64,000 nt of DNA from the NCBI GenBank assembly GCA_963758335.1, contig CAVWVF010000002.1, positions 992,001-1,056,000 of the forward strand. The letters are read 5' to 3'. Each line of letters opens with the position of its first letter. Positions within the stretch are counted from its first letter, which is position 1. Below are positions 37,689 through 46,969 of the stretch, piece by piece. Origin of the DNA: Roseiarcus sp963758335 (GTDB lineage: Bacteria > Pseudomonadota > Alphaproteobacteria > Rhizobiales > Beijerinckiaceae). Both the position numbers and the translations under genes were made by a program. The notes below the pieces were generated by a model that saw only the letters and a list, made by a program, of their open reading frames with translations, was not told where the DNA came from and did not search any database.

Positions 37689-38342
37689 TCACCCCGGCGT
37701 GCGCGCCAGGCGCGACGCTTCGCGCGCCAGGCCCTCGACGACGTCGTAGTCGCCGCGTGCGAGAGAATCCTTCGGCAGCATCCATGAGCCGCCGACGCAG
37801 GCGACATTGGGCAATTTGAGATAATCCGGCGCCTTGCCGAGATCGATGCCGCCCGTCGGGCAGAAGCGCAGGTCGGGCAAGGGCGGGGCGAGCGAGGCCA
37901 GAAGCCTCGCGCCGCCGACCGCTTCGGCCGGAAACAGTTTTAGCGCACGGAACCCGAGGTCGCGCAGGGCCATCGCCTCGGAGGCGGTTGCGCATCCCGG
38001 CAGGAACGGCACGGGAGAATCCGCCGCGGCCCGCGCGAGCGCCGGGCTCGCGCCGGGGCTGACCAGGAACTGCGCCCCGGCGGCGACCGCTTCATCGATC
38101 TGGTCGGCCGAAACGATCGTGCCGGCGCCGACGACGGCGTCGGCAACCTCCCGGGCGATCGCCTTGATGGCCGCGAGCGCGCTCGCCGTGCGCAGCGTCA
38201 CCTCGATCGCATAGAGGCCTCCCGCTGCCAACGCCCTCGCCTGGGCGAGGCCGTCCTCGACGCTCGAGACGGTGAGCACCGGTATCACCGGCGCGAGCGC
38301 CATGATCGAAGCCGTTTCGCCGTCGCGGGAATAGTGCGCCAT
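37689..38342 (-). CDS. eda: 2-keto-3-deoxy-6-phosphogluconate (KDPG) aldolase
   Basis: This enzyme of the Entner-Doudoroff pathway splits KDPG into pyruvate and glyceraldehyde-3-phosphate. The 217-residue class I aldolase has the general base Glu in YAIEVTLRTASALAAI, a substrate loop VGAGTIVSADQIDEAVAAGAQFLVSPG, the Schiff-base Lys in RALKLFPAEAVGG and the phosphate-binding RFCPTGGIDLGKAPDYL. I placed the start at MAHYSRDGET (38342), because the upstream 50 codons are low-complexity Arg/Ala. It ends 4 bp from the convergent rpmB stop. Confidence 0.92.
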   Translation of the reverse strand: MAHYSRDGETASIMALAPVIPVLTVSSVEDGLAQARALAAGGLYAIEVTLRTASALAAIKAIAREVADAVVGAGTIVSADQIDEAVAAGAQFLVSPGASPALARAAADSPVPFLPGCATASEAMALRDLGFRALKLFPAEAVGGARLLASLAPPLPDLRFCPTGGIDLGKAPDYLKLPNVACVGGSWMLPKDSLARGDYDVVEGLAREASRLARTPG

Positions 38343-38587
38343 CGTCTGCTCCGGGCCGTTCGCGCGCGCCTTGGCGCGCCCCGGCCTCGCCTTAGCACGC
38401 AAGGCCCTCGCCCGCGAGGCTCGCGCATCGGTTCGAATCCGCCACGGCGCGCCACAGAAATTCTGCGCTGATCGCCGTCCGAATTTGCGCATGATGCTTG
38501 ACCGCCGACATTGATGTCGGCAGGCGTCAGGCGCCCGGAATGTAAGGCAGTCCTTGACGATTGTAAGGCATTGTCTTACATTGCGGC

Positions 38588-38869
38588 GTGATCCGATCGT
38601 TCAGAGACAAAGCGCTGAAACGCTTCTTCGCGACCGGAGATGGGCGTCGGCTCAGTGTGCAGAACTCGAAACGGATCGCGGACATCTTACGCGCGCTCGA
38701 TGACGCGTCGCGGCCAGAGGATATGAACCTGCCGGGCTTTCGCTTTCATGCGCTCGTCGGGCCAGACAGAGGCCGCTATGCGGTCAACGCTAGCGGAAAC
38801 TGGCGGATCACTTTCGGCTGGACGGAAGGCGAATGTCGATCTGGAAGACTATCACTGAGGACAGGTTCC
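38588..38869 (+). pseudogene. higB: HigB-type toxin (RelE/ParE superfamily), frameshifted at its end
   Basis: The frame starts MIRSFRDKALKRFFATGDGRR and continues with IADILRALDDASRPEDMNLPGFRFHAL and GRYAVNASGNWRITFGW, a HigB ribosome-dependent mRNA interferase. The family ends NVDLEDYH-stop. Here one base is missing near 38833, so that ending lies in the next frame (stop at 38856-38858). The real frame instead reads through to higA without a stop. The toxin would thus be fused to its antitoxin. Confidence 0.85.
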
Positions 38870-39181
38870 ATGACCAAGAGGCTCCCGAAACGCGGCTTGC
38901 CGCCCATGCATCCCGGCGAACTTCTGCGCGAGGAGATCTTGCCGGCGCTCGGTCGCCCGAAGACGGAGATCGCTAAGCTGCTCGGCGTGTCGCGCCAGTC
39001 GCTTTACGACATCCTCGCGGAAAAGCAGCCAGTGACGCCGGTCATGGCGTTACGGCTCGGGAAGCTGTGCGGAAACGGTCCCGATCTCTGGCTCAATCTG
39101 CAGAAACGGTACGACCTTAAACGCGCCCAGGAGCAGTTCGGAGAGAAGATCAAGGCGATTCCGACATTGGAAGTGGCTTGA
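38870..39181 (+). CDS. higA: HigA-type antitoxin (XRE family)
   Basis: The 103-residue antitoxin starts MTKRLPKRGLPPMHPGELLREEILPALG. It contains an XRE helix-turn-helix (KTEIAKLLGVSRQSLYDILAEKQPVTPVMALRLGKLCGNG) and the helical tail DLWLNLQKRYDLKRAQEQFGEKIKAI. The ATG at 38870 has GAGG at 38857-38860. It is in frame with the frameshifted higB, so it can be made alone or as the C-terminal half of a 197-residue fusion. It normally binds HigB and represses the operon. Confidence 0.88.
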   Translation: MTKRLPKRGLPPMHPGELLREEILPALGRPKTEIAKLLGVSRQSLYDILAEKQPVTPVMALRLGKLCGNGPDLWLNLQKRYDLKRAQEQFGEKIKAIPTLEVA

Positions 39182-39224
39182 ACCGTCGGCCAGACGCCGC
39201 GGCTGCCCTGGCAACCGCTTCAGG

Positions 39225-39767
39225 TTGATGAACTCGGTCCTGTTCCTTCCGGCGCGCCAAGGCGAACAAATGGGAAAACATGCACGTGTCACCGTAAAGC
39301 CGCGCAGCTTCGGCCAGCTCTATCGCGATCGCGGCGATGCGGAGAATATTTTCGACGAGATGAAGAACCAATGGGGTTGGGGCGGCTTCACCACGCATGA
39401 TCTGGCGCGCTGCCGCCTCGCCGCGCGCCTCGTCGCGCTGTTCTACAATTGGTGGAACATCTTCGTTCGTCTGGCCGAACCGGACTGGCATCGGGAGGCG
39501 ATCACCAGTCGGCCCTTGCTGCTGCACGCCATCGCCACTCGCTCCCGCCATGCGCGACAAACGACGCTCACCATCGCCAGCTCGCACGCCAAGTCGGTTC
39601 CCGCCGCCAAGGCGCTCCGCGCCGTCGCCACGTTTCTCCGCGCCCTCGTCAAAACTGCGGAGCAGTTGACCGCCTCGCAACGCTGGGCCGCGATCCTCGC
39701 CAGAGCCTTTCAGGCATTCCTCAACGGTCGCCCCTTGCGCCGACCGCCACGCCTCGCTCCAAGCTAA
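39225..39767 (+). pseudogene. DDE transposase C-terminal fragment (IS1380/IS4-like)
   Basis: The remnant encodes the last part of a DDE transposase: the Glu region LYRDRGDAENIFDEMKNQWGWGGFTTHDL, then CRLAARLVALFYNWWNIFVRL and a helical tail. The first two catalytic Asp are missing, so it is inactive. It is different from the IS1380-type copy at 2026-3367. The 5' edge follows higA after about 40 bp. Confidence 0.7.
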
Positions 39768-39852
39768 CGCAACCTAAAGTCGCAAACCCGCAAATGCCAG
39801 ACACGCAAATCAACGCCAACTGCGGTTTTTAGGATGATACGAATTCCCGATA

Positions 39853-40122
39853 TCAATCCATCCGCCCTGCGTGCGGCTTTCTCCCCCGCTTGCCCGGGCG
39901 GGCCTTGCGGCCGAGCTTGGTCTCGACCATCGCGATGAGGTCCTGACCGCCGAGCGGGCGCCCGTTGGGGCTGAGGGTCTCGAATCCGTCGAGCGCCGCC
40001 TGCTCGCCGGGCGACAGTTCCAAGAGATCGGCGAAGCGCGGCGCTCGCTCGAGCGCCGGGCCGACCTCGACCAGCGCGTCGTCGCGCCCCTTAAAGATGC
40101 GCGCACGCTCGACCACAGCCAC
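39853..40122 (-). pseudogene. RAYT-like C-terminal remnant
   Basis: The frame reads VVERARIFKGRDDALVEVGPALE and RFADLLELSPGEQAALDGFETL, then NGRPLGGQDLIAMVETKLGRKARPGKRGRKPH. This is a good match to the C-terminal half of REP-associated tyrosine transposases. The HUH and Tyr motifs are not present upstream. GAATTACGGTGACATGTG (40123-40140) lies next to its 5' edge. Confidence 0.6.
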
Positions 40123-40310
40123 GAATTACGGTGACATGTGTATCATTGCAATATTAGAGCTCGCTTCGAGGGATAAGGCGACCGATCACCCTATCGTCAA
40201 CCAAGGGTGAAGCCATGTCACTCATTTAGCGTGTCTCGACGAAGGGGTGCAGTCCAATATCATGTCCCCGGAAAGCCTGGCCTGGAATGCCTGGGCCGGT
40301 AACGTCGGGT

Positions 40311-40772
40311 CTATTCAGGCGAGTTCGAGAAACGCTCCAAAACCTCTTGCGCCTTCGCTGACTCAAACGCAGTCTTGCAATAGTAGAACTCGTTAAAATC
40401 AATTTGTTGAAGTGACCACACCGAACGGTAATACCAGAAGCGCAGCAACGCATAGAACAATAAAATTGCAATTGGAAATAGAATACCTCGCAGCGATAAA
40501 TTCCTTAATAATGTGTAGATATACAATAATACGCTTAGCAAAGCGTATACTCTGGCGTAATCAACACTCAGCTTCCAGTTTAATCTATTTTCGTCAGCAG
40601 CGTTATGTTCGCTCAACCAGAAGTTGTCCTTGGAATTTTGCGAGAGCCAAGCGCGAACCACTCTCCACAGATCCTCTCTGCTGAAAGGCTCCTCGACCGA
40701 GCGCCCAAAAACTTCTCGTGCGCACCCCTCCGAATTACTGGGCTGGTCTACCGTACCAATAAAGTGAGACAC
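40311..40772 (-). CDS. membrane protein of unknown function (downstream gene of an AT-rich pair)
   Basis: The 153-residue product starts MSHFIGTVDQPSNSEG (GTG start) with a soluble N-terminal part (EEPFSREDLWRVVRAWLSQNSKDNFW). Two or three membrane helices follow (YARVYALLSVLLYIYTLLRNL, GILFPIAILLFYALLRFWYY), and the protein ends in a charged tail (CKTAFESAKAQEVLERFSNSPE). Codon use is AT-rich, unlike neighbouring genes. Its start overlaps the end of the upstream gene by 38 bp in another frame, which suggests translational coupling. No family is recognised. Confidence 0.6.
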   Translation of the reverse strand: MSHFIGTVDQPSNSEGCAREVFGRSVEEPFSREDLWRVVRAWLSQNSKDNFWLSEHNAADENRLNWKLSVDYARVYALLSVLLYIYTLLRNLSLRGILFPIAILLFYALLRFWYYRSVWSLQQIDFNEFYYCKTAFESAKAQEVLERFSNSPE

Positions 40773-41277
40773 AACGCTCTAGTATCCGTTTAGCTGTTGG
40801 CCAATTGGAGATAAAAGGCTGGTAGGCAATTTTATTGTTGAAAAAAACAAAATAACGATCTAGCACAGACAAAAATGTTGATATTGTTAGCGTAATGCCA
40901 TCAATTACGAATGCCATGAATATGAACAATACTATGCTGACAAAACCAAACGTCGTAGCTGAACTTACGTCGGTGATGATGGATTGAGCAATAGCTTGAG
41001 GGATGATGGATTGAGCAATAGCTTGAGGGTTAAATCGTGCGAGATCCTCAGTTTTGATATTAGGTAATAGTGATTTTGTCGTACTAAATATAACATCTGA
41101 CGCAGTGTAAACGTAAGTAGAAAAAAGGTCTCTAATATTTGCAATAAAATCGTGCAGGTAAATTTCTACTCCAAGACTTTCACCAATAACTATACATAGA
41201 AATAAGACGTTTAGAAGTGGAGGCACGAAAAAACGAAAGATATGCCTGATCGTGCCCGTAATCGCCTCGGCCGTCAT
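40735..41277 (-). CDS. membrane protein of unknown function (upstream gene of an AT-rich pair)
   Basis: From MTAEAITGTIRHIF (41277; an ATG at 41307 is also open) the 180-residue product has an N-terminal helix (FFVPPLLNVLFLCIVIGES), a lumenal or periplasmic-looking middle part and a second hydrophobic block (TFGFVSIVLFIFMAFVIDGITLTISTFL). The C-terminus is aromatic-rich. A tandem eight- to nine-residue duplication, NPQAIAQSII-PQAIAQSII, corresponds to an exact 27-bp repeat (40975-41001 and 41002-41028). Low GC and no recognised family suggest recent horizontal transfer. Confidence 0.6.
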   Translation of the reverse strand: MTAEAITGTIRHIFRFFVPPLLNVLFLCIVIGESLGVEIYLHDFIANIRDLFSTYVYTASDVIFSTTKSLLPNIKTEDLARFNPQAIAQSIIPQAIAQSIITDVSSATTFGFVSIVLFIFMAFVIDGITLTISTFLSVLDRYFVFFNNKIAYQPFISNWPTAKRILERCVSLYWYGRPAQ

Positions 41278-41472
41278 GCCTGCACCCGATTGTAGCGGTT
41301 TCCTCAAGCTCTGAAGGCGGTTAGCCGAACCTTCGTCCTATATGCGAAGGCCGCTCCGCGGCGGCGGAACTTCTCTGCCGCGGTATTCCGGTTTTGATCA
41401 ATATGCCCTCTTTAACAGCACAACGTATCGCAAAGGTCAATCCGCCGCCAGATGGCCGATACGGGGAAATGG

Positions 41473-41502
41473 CGGTTACGGTGACAGGCGGTTACGGTGA
41501 CA
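41473..41502. repeat. tandem TTACGGTGACA motif
   Basis: GGTTACGGTGACAGGC is followed directly by GGTTACGGTGACAGTGC. The same word occurs at 32325, 40125 and 42008, each next to a RAYT-like C-terminus or another truncated gene. It behaves like the terminal sequence of a RAYT/REP-type element. Confidence 0.6.
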
Positions 41503-41509
41503 GTGCATT

Positions 41510-41645
41510 TTACTTCGCCGCCGCGGCCGCTCCCTCGTCCTTTGGCTTGGGCCCCCGCTTGAGGGCGTGGAGGCGGCGGCGGGTCTTGGTTTCCAGCGCG
41601 GCGAGGAACGTGTCCGAGGCGACCGGCCGGCCGAGGCGCATGAGT
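41510..41645 (-). pseudogene. RAYT-like C-terminal remnant
   Basis: The short frame reads LMRLGRPVASDTFLAALETKTRRRLHALKRGPKPKDEG and ends AAAAAK. The RPVASDxFLAALE...KRGPKPK order is the RAYT C-terminal signature. Only about 45 codons remain, flanked on both sides by TTACGGTGACA or other fragments. Confidence 0.5.
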
Positions 41646-41736
41646 CAATTTACTGCCGTAATGCCGCCGGAATCGCGCGCCGCCTCTTACGCGCTGACCA
41701 GCTTCACGAGGATGCCTGACACGACTCCGACGGCCC

Positions 41737-42007
41737 TCACGCTGCGGCGACCTGCAGCACGAGCTTACCGAAGTTCTTACCCGCGAAGAGCTTAAGAAGC
41801 GTCTCAGGAAAAGTTGCAAACCCGGCGACGATATCCTCGCGCGACTTGAGCCTGCCGGCGGCGAGCCAGCCGGCAATGGCGCTTGTCGCCTCGGGATAGC
41901 GGTCGGCGTAGTCGTAGACGACCATGCCGGTCATGCTGGCGCGGTTGACCAGCAGGGAAAGGTAGTTGCTCGGCCCCTTGTCCGGGGTCGTGTTGTTGTA
42001 CTGTGGG
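41737..42007 (-). pseudogene. MDR-family NADPH-dependent oxidoreductase, C-terminal fragment
   Basis: The frame reads YNNTTPDKGPSNYLSLLVNRASMTGMVVYDYADRY, then IAGWLAAGRLKSREDIVAGFATFPETLLKLFAGKNFGKLVLQVA. This is the C-terminal quarter of zinc-free medium-chain reductases such as CurA/prostaglandin reductase. The rest of the gene is missing: the 5' side is cut at TTACGGTGACA (42008) and the truncated group II intron. Confidence 0.75.
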
Positions 42008-42044
42008 GTTACGGTGACACTTTACTCAACCCCCATTCTGCGAC

Positions 42045-43094
42045 ATCGACCGGCTGGGACTGGTGACGCCGGAACACGTCCTTGAGTTTCGCCAGCAGCG
42101 CCGTCCGCTTCTTGAGCTTGGGCGTGTAATGGGCACGCCATCTGCCCCGCAGGCTGCGCACCCGGCGAAAGTCGAACCCCAGGAAGCCGAAGCTCTCGCC
42201 GCGGCATAGGTCCACGATCCGACTCTTCTCCTCGTTGATTTCGACCTGCAGTTCGGCGAGTTCCTCGCGTAGCCGCTTTTCCACCGCCGCCATCAGCCAG
42301 TCGTGCCGCGGGTGGGCGTCGATCAAGATCACCAGGTCGTCAGCGAACCTCGCATATTCGACGCCGGTGTACTTGCCGTAGCGTGTGGCCTCCTTCGCCC
42401 GCTCCAGCATCCTGTCAACCTCGGTGAGGTAGAGGTTGCTGAGCAGCGGCGAGATCACCCCGCCTTGCGGAACGCCCTGTTTGCCGTTGGCTTTGAGCAT
42501 CACCTTCAGCAGGCGCATCACGTCGCCATCGTCCACCCGCTCGGCCACCTTCGCCAACAGCCGATCATGCCGGACATTGTCGAAATAGCTGCTCAGGTCG
42601 ATGTCGATGACGCGTGTCTTGTGATGAACGATCGCTCGCGCCACACGGTCCACCGCTTCATGGGCTGTCCGTTGTGGACGGTATCCAAACGACCCCGGTT
42701 GGAAGTCCGCCTCGAAGATCGGTTCCAGTATGAGCTTGAGCGCGCCTTGCACCACCCGATCGCGGATCGCCGGAATCGAAAGGACGCGGACCTTGCCGCC
42801 ATCCTTCGGGATTTCCTGCTTCCTTGCCGGGAGCGGCGCATAGGTGCGCCCGACCAGTTCGTCCGCGATCTGCTCGAGGAAAACCTCTACGCCTTGCGCC
42901 TCGATGGCCGCGAAGGTCATTCCGTCACTTCCCGGAGCGCCATCGTTCTTCTTGGCCAGCGCGTACGCCTCGCGCAGTGTGTCCAGCTTGCAGACGTGGA
43001 CATATAGTCCCCAGAACCGCCAGGACGTCTCAGCCTTCGCCTTGACGTATATTCTCCGCCTCAGGTCTTGCAAATCCATGGACGCCTTTGTCAT
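42045..43094 (-). pseudogene. ltrA: group II intron maturase, C-terminally truncated (copy 3)
   Basis: The first 350 codons equal those of copies 1 and 2, with one change (VHHKTRV for VQHKTRV). All RT motifs including YARFADDLVIL are kept. The maturase X domain is lost after HQSQPVD, where unrelated sequence begins. Reverse transcription might survive but splicing help would not. Confidence 0.9.
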
Positions 43095-44266
43095 CTCGTC
43101 CTTGCCTGCCGGAGACGCTACAAGCAGCAGGGCCCCTTTGCTCCACGGACATTACTCCGCTTCGCCGCTACTACGGACCCGACCGCCACCCTCTCGCCTT
43201 CGATCGACTTCCCGGTTGCGCCGGTTATACGATCTACCCTGCTCCGGCGATTTCGCGCCGGGGTCGGGGCTACGCACTTTCGAGGCCACATTCGCGTTTA
43301 CTTTCATTACGGCCCGGCGGCTCGTCGTCTTCCCGAGGGAGACGTTGTCGATAGGCTTCAGAGTCTTGGTTTCCCGCCACCCTGCTATCCAAACTACGGG
43401 GCTCCTGACTTTTGCCCCGGCAGGTCTGTCTCCTGCTGAACATGCCAGCCTTCGCTGGACACACACCCGGACGTGCAGCTTTCCCGCATCCGGTTCTTCA
43501 CGGAAGAGTTTCGCTCGCGTTGGCGTAGAGGACGCCGTCCGTGACTCGCCTGTCGAGAAGCGCACGGAGGTGATGATGTCCCCGCCGTCGTCCTCGCCAG
43601 TTCGGCTATCCGTTGTCGTTTCGTGGACAGGTTCGCGGAGCCCAAGGTCTCCTCCCGTGTTTCCCGGCAACGGCTCTCATCCCGTGGCGCCCCCCTTCCC
43701 TCGCGCGGGTCCCGGTGAGCCCAGTTCCCCGCGGTCAGCGGTACTATGAAGGCGCTACGACTTCCCGCCTGCGCGTCCCCGGTCGCTTATCTGTTTCGCT
43801 TCCGGGGTCCGCGCGATCCTCCGCTTTTCGTGCTCGCCTTGGCGGCGCTCCCGGATGGTTGGAGGACCCAGCCGGGCCAGGGCATTTGGTCAGCCGGCCG
43901 CCCATTTGCCGGCACACTCTCACTCGGACGCAGGCGGGATCTCACAGGTTCCCAGGCGATCCGTCCCATGCCTTTGCCCCGGTCCAAGACCCCGGCCGGA
44001 CCGACGATCCTCACCCTGACGGTGTCGTCGATGCTGCCCCCGCTCAACCCACAGCGAAGGCTCCAGCGATCAAAATTTCGAGGCTACTCACGCGGCTTCA
44101 GCACCTGCTGCCTACGCTTCACGACGGGCGTCGCCGCACGCCATGCAAGGCTCGCTTCCGGCTGGTTGGCTGACCTTTGCCGGGAGGGAGTTGAACCCTC
44201 TGGATCGCGATGAAAGGTTTCAGAACTTCATGTTCATTCTCCTCTCCTGAGCTTTCCCTGTCGCAA
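42045..44266 (-). mobile_element. composite group II intron A[B], copy 3, 3'-truncated
   Basis: The 5' part of A is complete from 44266 and joined to B exactly as in the other copies. The element ends abruptly at 42045 inside the maturase gene, so B domain V, the A 3' end and the IS110 3' exon are lost. A deletion of about 140 bp in the 5' RNA domains of B (near 43262) is shared with copy 4 but not with copies 1 and 2. A further short deletion is near 43107. Confidence 0.85.
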
Positions 44267-44912
44267 GGGTTGTAATCCCGGATGCCTTGGCCGCTGAGCA
44301 GGCCCCTGACCCGATTGGTGTGCTGAATGCGTTCCTTGAGCAGCGTGCCGCGCTCGCGGGTCAGCCGCCGGCGATCCTCTTCTTCCGGGCTCGGCGCGCG
44401 AACCATGGAGCAGACCCGCCGCTCGCCGCGAGCCCACGCCATCAGCGTCCGCAACAGCGTCTCGCCGTCGATCGCATCGGTCTTGGCTCGCCGATGCCGC
44501 CGGTCGACCGCAATCGAAGCCGCATCGACCACGTGGCTCTCGATCCCCTCGGCGAGCAGCAGGCGATGGATCCAAAATCCGTCCAATCCCGCCTCCTGAA
44601 TGACGATCGCTCTGATCGGCACGCCATAGCGCTGCTCGGCCTTCGCCCTCGACCGCGAAAGAAGGTCGAGCAGGCCGGCGCCGTCCCCACCCTCGACCAC
44701 ATGCCTGGAAAATTTCTCGCTGCCCGGACTGTTGATCGTCACAACCCATTTCGATTTGCTCAATTCGAGCGAGGCGAACAGCGTGATATCATTCGCGCGG
44801 GCGGTGGTCGCGACAACGGTCGCGGAGGTGATTAAATGCATCGGTTGCCTCCATGCTGGTGTGGAAGATCAGCCTACCAAGGGTCCGGCCGCCGTCCACC
44901 CGCATAGGATCT
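44267..44912 (-). mobile_element. IS110-family element, copy 4, 5' part only
   Basis: The right end (CATAGGATCT) and the first 191 codons of the transposase (44841-44267) are present up to GIRDYNP, where the group II intron starts at the same base as in copies 3 and 5. The left end and 3' exon are missing because the 42045 breakpoint removed them. The right flank is CTGTTAACAGGGG, a CCTGTT repeat. Confidence 0.88.
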
Positions 44913-45035
44913 GTTAACAGGGGAAGACAGGGGGAATCGCCCTGTTCGGCAGGCGAACCGGGCCGCCGTTCTGATCGCTAATGGCGGGGACCGCGACCGG
45001 TCGCAGGCTTCTCGCGAGAGTTAAGAAATGGCGCC
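44913..45035. repeat. CCCTGTT repeat, right of IS110 copy 4
   Basis: GTTAACAGGGGAAGACAGGGGG, AATCGCCCTGTTCGGCAGGCG, GAACCGGGCCGCCGTTCTGATCGC and a tail to AAATGGCGCCGTC match 13271-13390 and 29570-29690. The rest of the stretch up to the Kef gene (45187) shows no gene. Confidence 0.65.
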
Positions 45036-45186
45036 GTCATTGCTGAACCGCCGGTCCCCCGAACGAGCGGCGCCGGAGCTCAGTCGACTTGAAATCATCC
45101 CGCTCTACTGGCGTCGAGGACTCGATGACATACGCCCCCTCCCCCGCGAGGCTCGCGCATCGGTTCGAATCGACTAAGCTGGCCGC

Positions 45187-46962
45187 GTGAACGAGACCGT
45201 CGACCTTTCCCTATACAAGGAGGCTTTGCTGTTCCTGGCGACGGCCGGCGTCCTCGCGCCGCTGCTCTTCCGGCTCAGGATCAGCCCGGTGCTCGGCTAC
45301 CTCTTGGCCGGCGTCGCGCTCGGGCCTTACGGGCTGGGATCGCTCGCCAGGAAGGCGCCGTGGCTCGGCGCGCTCGCCATCAGCAACGTCGACACGATCG
45401 ACAGGATCGCCGCGTTCGGCGTCGTCGTCCTTCTGTTCACCATGGGGCTCGAGCTGTCGTTCGAGCGCCTGAGGCGCATGCGCCGGCTGGTGTTCGGGCT
45501 CGGTCTGTCGCAGGTCGTCGCCACGATGCTGGTCCTGACCGCGATCGCCTGGGCGCTCGGCCTGAAGCCGGCGGCGGCGTTGGCGATCGGCGGCGCGCTG
45601 GCCATGTCCTCGACCGCGATCGTCATACCGGTTCTCATCGAAGGCAAACGGCTCGGCGCGGCGGTCGGACGGGCGAGCTTCTCGGTGCTGCTGTTCCAGG
45701 ATCTCGCGGTCGCGCCGCTGCTCGTCATGGCGGGCGCCTTCGCGGGCGGCGAGGGCGGGCTCGGCGCGGCGCTGATCGGCAGGCTCGTTCCCGCCGCGCT
45801 CGCGCTCGCCGCGCTGATCGTCTTCGGCCGGCTCGCGCTGCGGCCGTTCTTCCATTTCGTCGCCGAAACGAAGAGCCCGGAATTCTTCATGGCCGCCTGC
45901 CTGCTGGTCGTTCTCGGCGACGGCCTCGCCGCCGCGGCGAGCCGACTGTCGATGGCGCTCGGCGCCTTCGTCGCCGGGCTCCTGCTCGCGGAAACCGAGT
46001 ACCGCCGCGAGATCGAAGTGACCATCGAGCCGTTCCAGGGCCTGCTGCTCGGGCTCTACTTCGTTTCCGTCGGGGCGGAAATCAATCCGGCGCTCATCGT
46101 CGCCAAGCCAGGGGTCACTCTCGGTCTGGCGGCGGCGCTGATCGGCCTCAAGGGCCTGATCCTGTTCGCGCTGGCGCTCGGGTTCGGTCTCCCGTCGCGG
46201 GTCGGCGCGGAAATGGCGCTGCTGCTCGGACCGGGGGGCGAATTCGGCTTCGTGATGATCGGCGCGGCCTTCGCCGGCGGACTGATCGACCGGTCGCTGT
46301 CGACAACTCTCGTCACCGCGGTCGCCATCTCGATGCTCGCCATTCCCCCCCTCGCCCGGCTCGGCGCGCTGATCGACGCCAGGCCGCGCCCGCGCGCGGA
46401 CGCACCGCCGGAGGAAGCGCCGCCCGAAAGCGAGGAGGGTCGGGTCATCATCGTCGGCTACGGCCGGGTCGGCGCGCTGATCGGCGACATGCTCGACATG
46501 CACGAGATCCGGTTCGTCGCCGTCGATGCGGACGTCCGCGTCGTCTCCCGCGCCCGCGCCGCGGGCAAGCCGGTCTATTACGGCGACGCGTCGCGGCCCG
46601 ACTACCTGCGCCGCTGCGGAATCGAATCGGCGCGGGCGGTGGTGGTGACCATGGACTCGCCGCGCGCCAACGAGATGGTGGTCGAGACGACGCGGCGGCT
46701 GCGCCGCGACGTGACCCTAGTCGCCCGCGCCCGCGATTCCGATCACGCGCGCGCACTCTATGGGCTCGGCGTGACCGACGCGGTCCCGGAGACGATCGAG
46801 GCGAGCCTGCAGCTGTCGGAGGCGGTGCTGGTCGACATCGGCGTGCCGATGGGCTTCGTGATCGCCTCGATTCACGAGAAGCGCGACGAGTACCGCGCGA
46901 TCCTCGCCGCCGCAGGCGCGCCCGAACGGCCGCGCGCGGCGCGCAGGCCGCGGCGGAGCTGA
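45187..46962 (+). CDS. Kef-type K+/H+ antiporter (CPA2) with TrkA-N regulatory domain
   Basis: This 591-residue inner-membrane protein has about 12 helices (residues 10-400) of the CPA2 fold. A characteristic segment is LAMSSTAIVIPVLIEGKRLG, followed by SFSVLLFQDLAVAPLLVMAG with the likely ion-binding Gln-Asp. A cytosolic TrkA-N (KTN) Rossmann domain follows (GRVIIVGYGRVGALIGDMLDMHEIRFVAVD, GDASRPDYLRRCGI) that would bind NAD(H) or nucleotide. The start is GTG at 45187. It probably exports K+ in exchange for protons, for electrophile protection or pH balance. The next gene starts 8 bp after the stop. Confidence 0.88.
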   Translation: MNETVDLSLYKEALLFLATAGVLAPLLFRLRISPVLGYLLAGVALGPYGLGSLARKAPWLGALAISNVDTIDRIAAFGVVVLLFTMGLELSFERLRRMRRLVFGLGLSQVVATMLVLTAIAWALGLKPAAALAIGGALAMSSTAIVIPVLIEGKRLGAAVGRASFSVLLFQDLAVAPLLVMAGAFAGGEGGLGAALIGRLVPAALALAALIVFGRLALRPFFHFVAETKSPEFFMAACLLVVLGDGLAAAASRLSMALGAFVAGLLLAETEYRREIEVTIEPFQGLLLGLYFVSVGAEINPALIVAKPGVTLGLAAALIGLKGLILFALALGFGLPSRVGAEMALLLGPGGEFGFVMIGAAFAGGLIDRSLSTTLVTAVAISMLAIPPLARLGALIDARPRPRADAPPEEAPPESEEGRVIIVGYGRVGALIGDMLDMHEIRFVAVDADVRVVSRARAAGKPVYYGDASRPDYLRRCGIESARAVVVTMDSPRANEMVVETTRRLRRDVTLVARARDSDHARALYGLGVTDAVPETIEASLQLSEAVLVDIGVPMGFVIASIHEKRDEYRAILAAAGAPERPRAARRPRRS

Positions 46963-46969
46963 GGCTCCC

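Noticed and set aside
38408..38455. GGTTCGAATCC followed by a GCGCGCCA end, like the 3' half of a tRNA; a partial copy of the word lies at 45140-45172
   Set aside because: The T-arm stem does not pair (ATCGG with CCGCC) and no matching 5' acceptor or anticodon arm is found upstream. It may be a tRNA relic, but not a gene.
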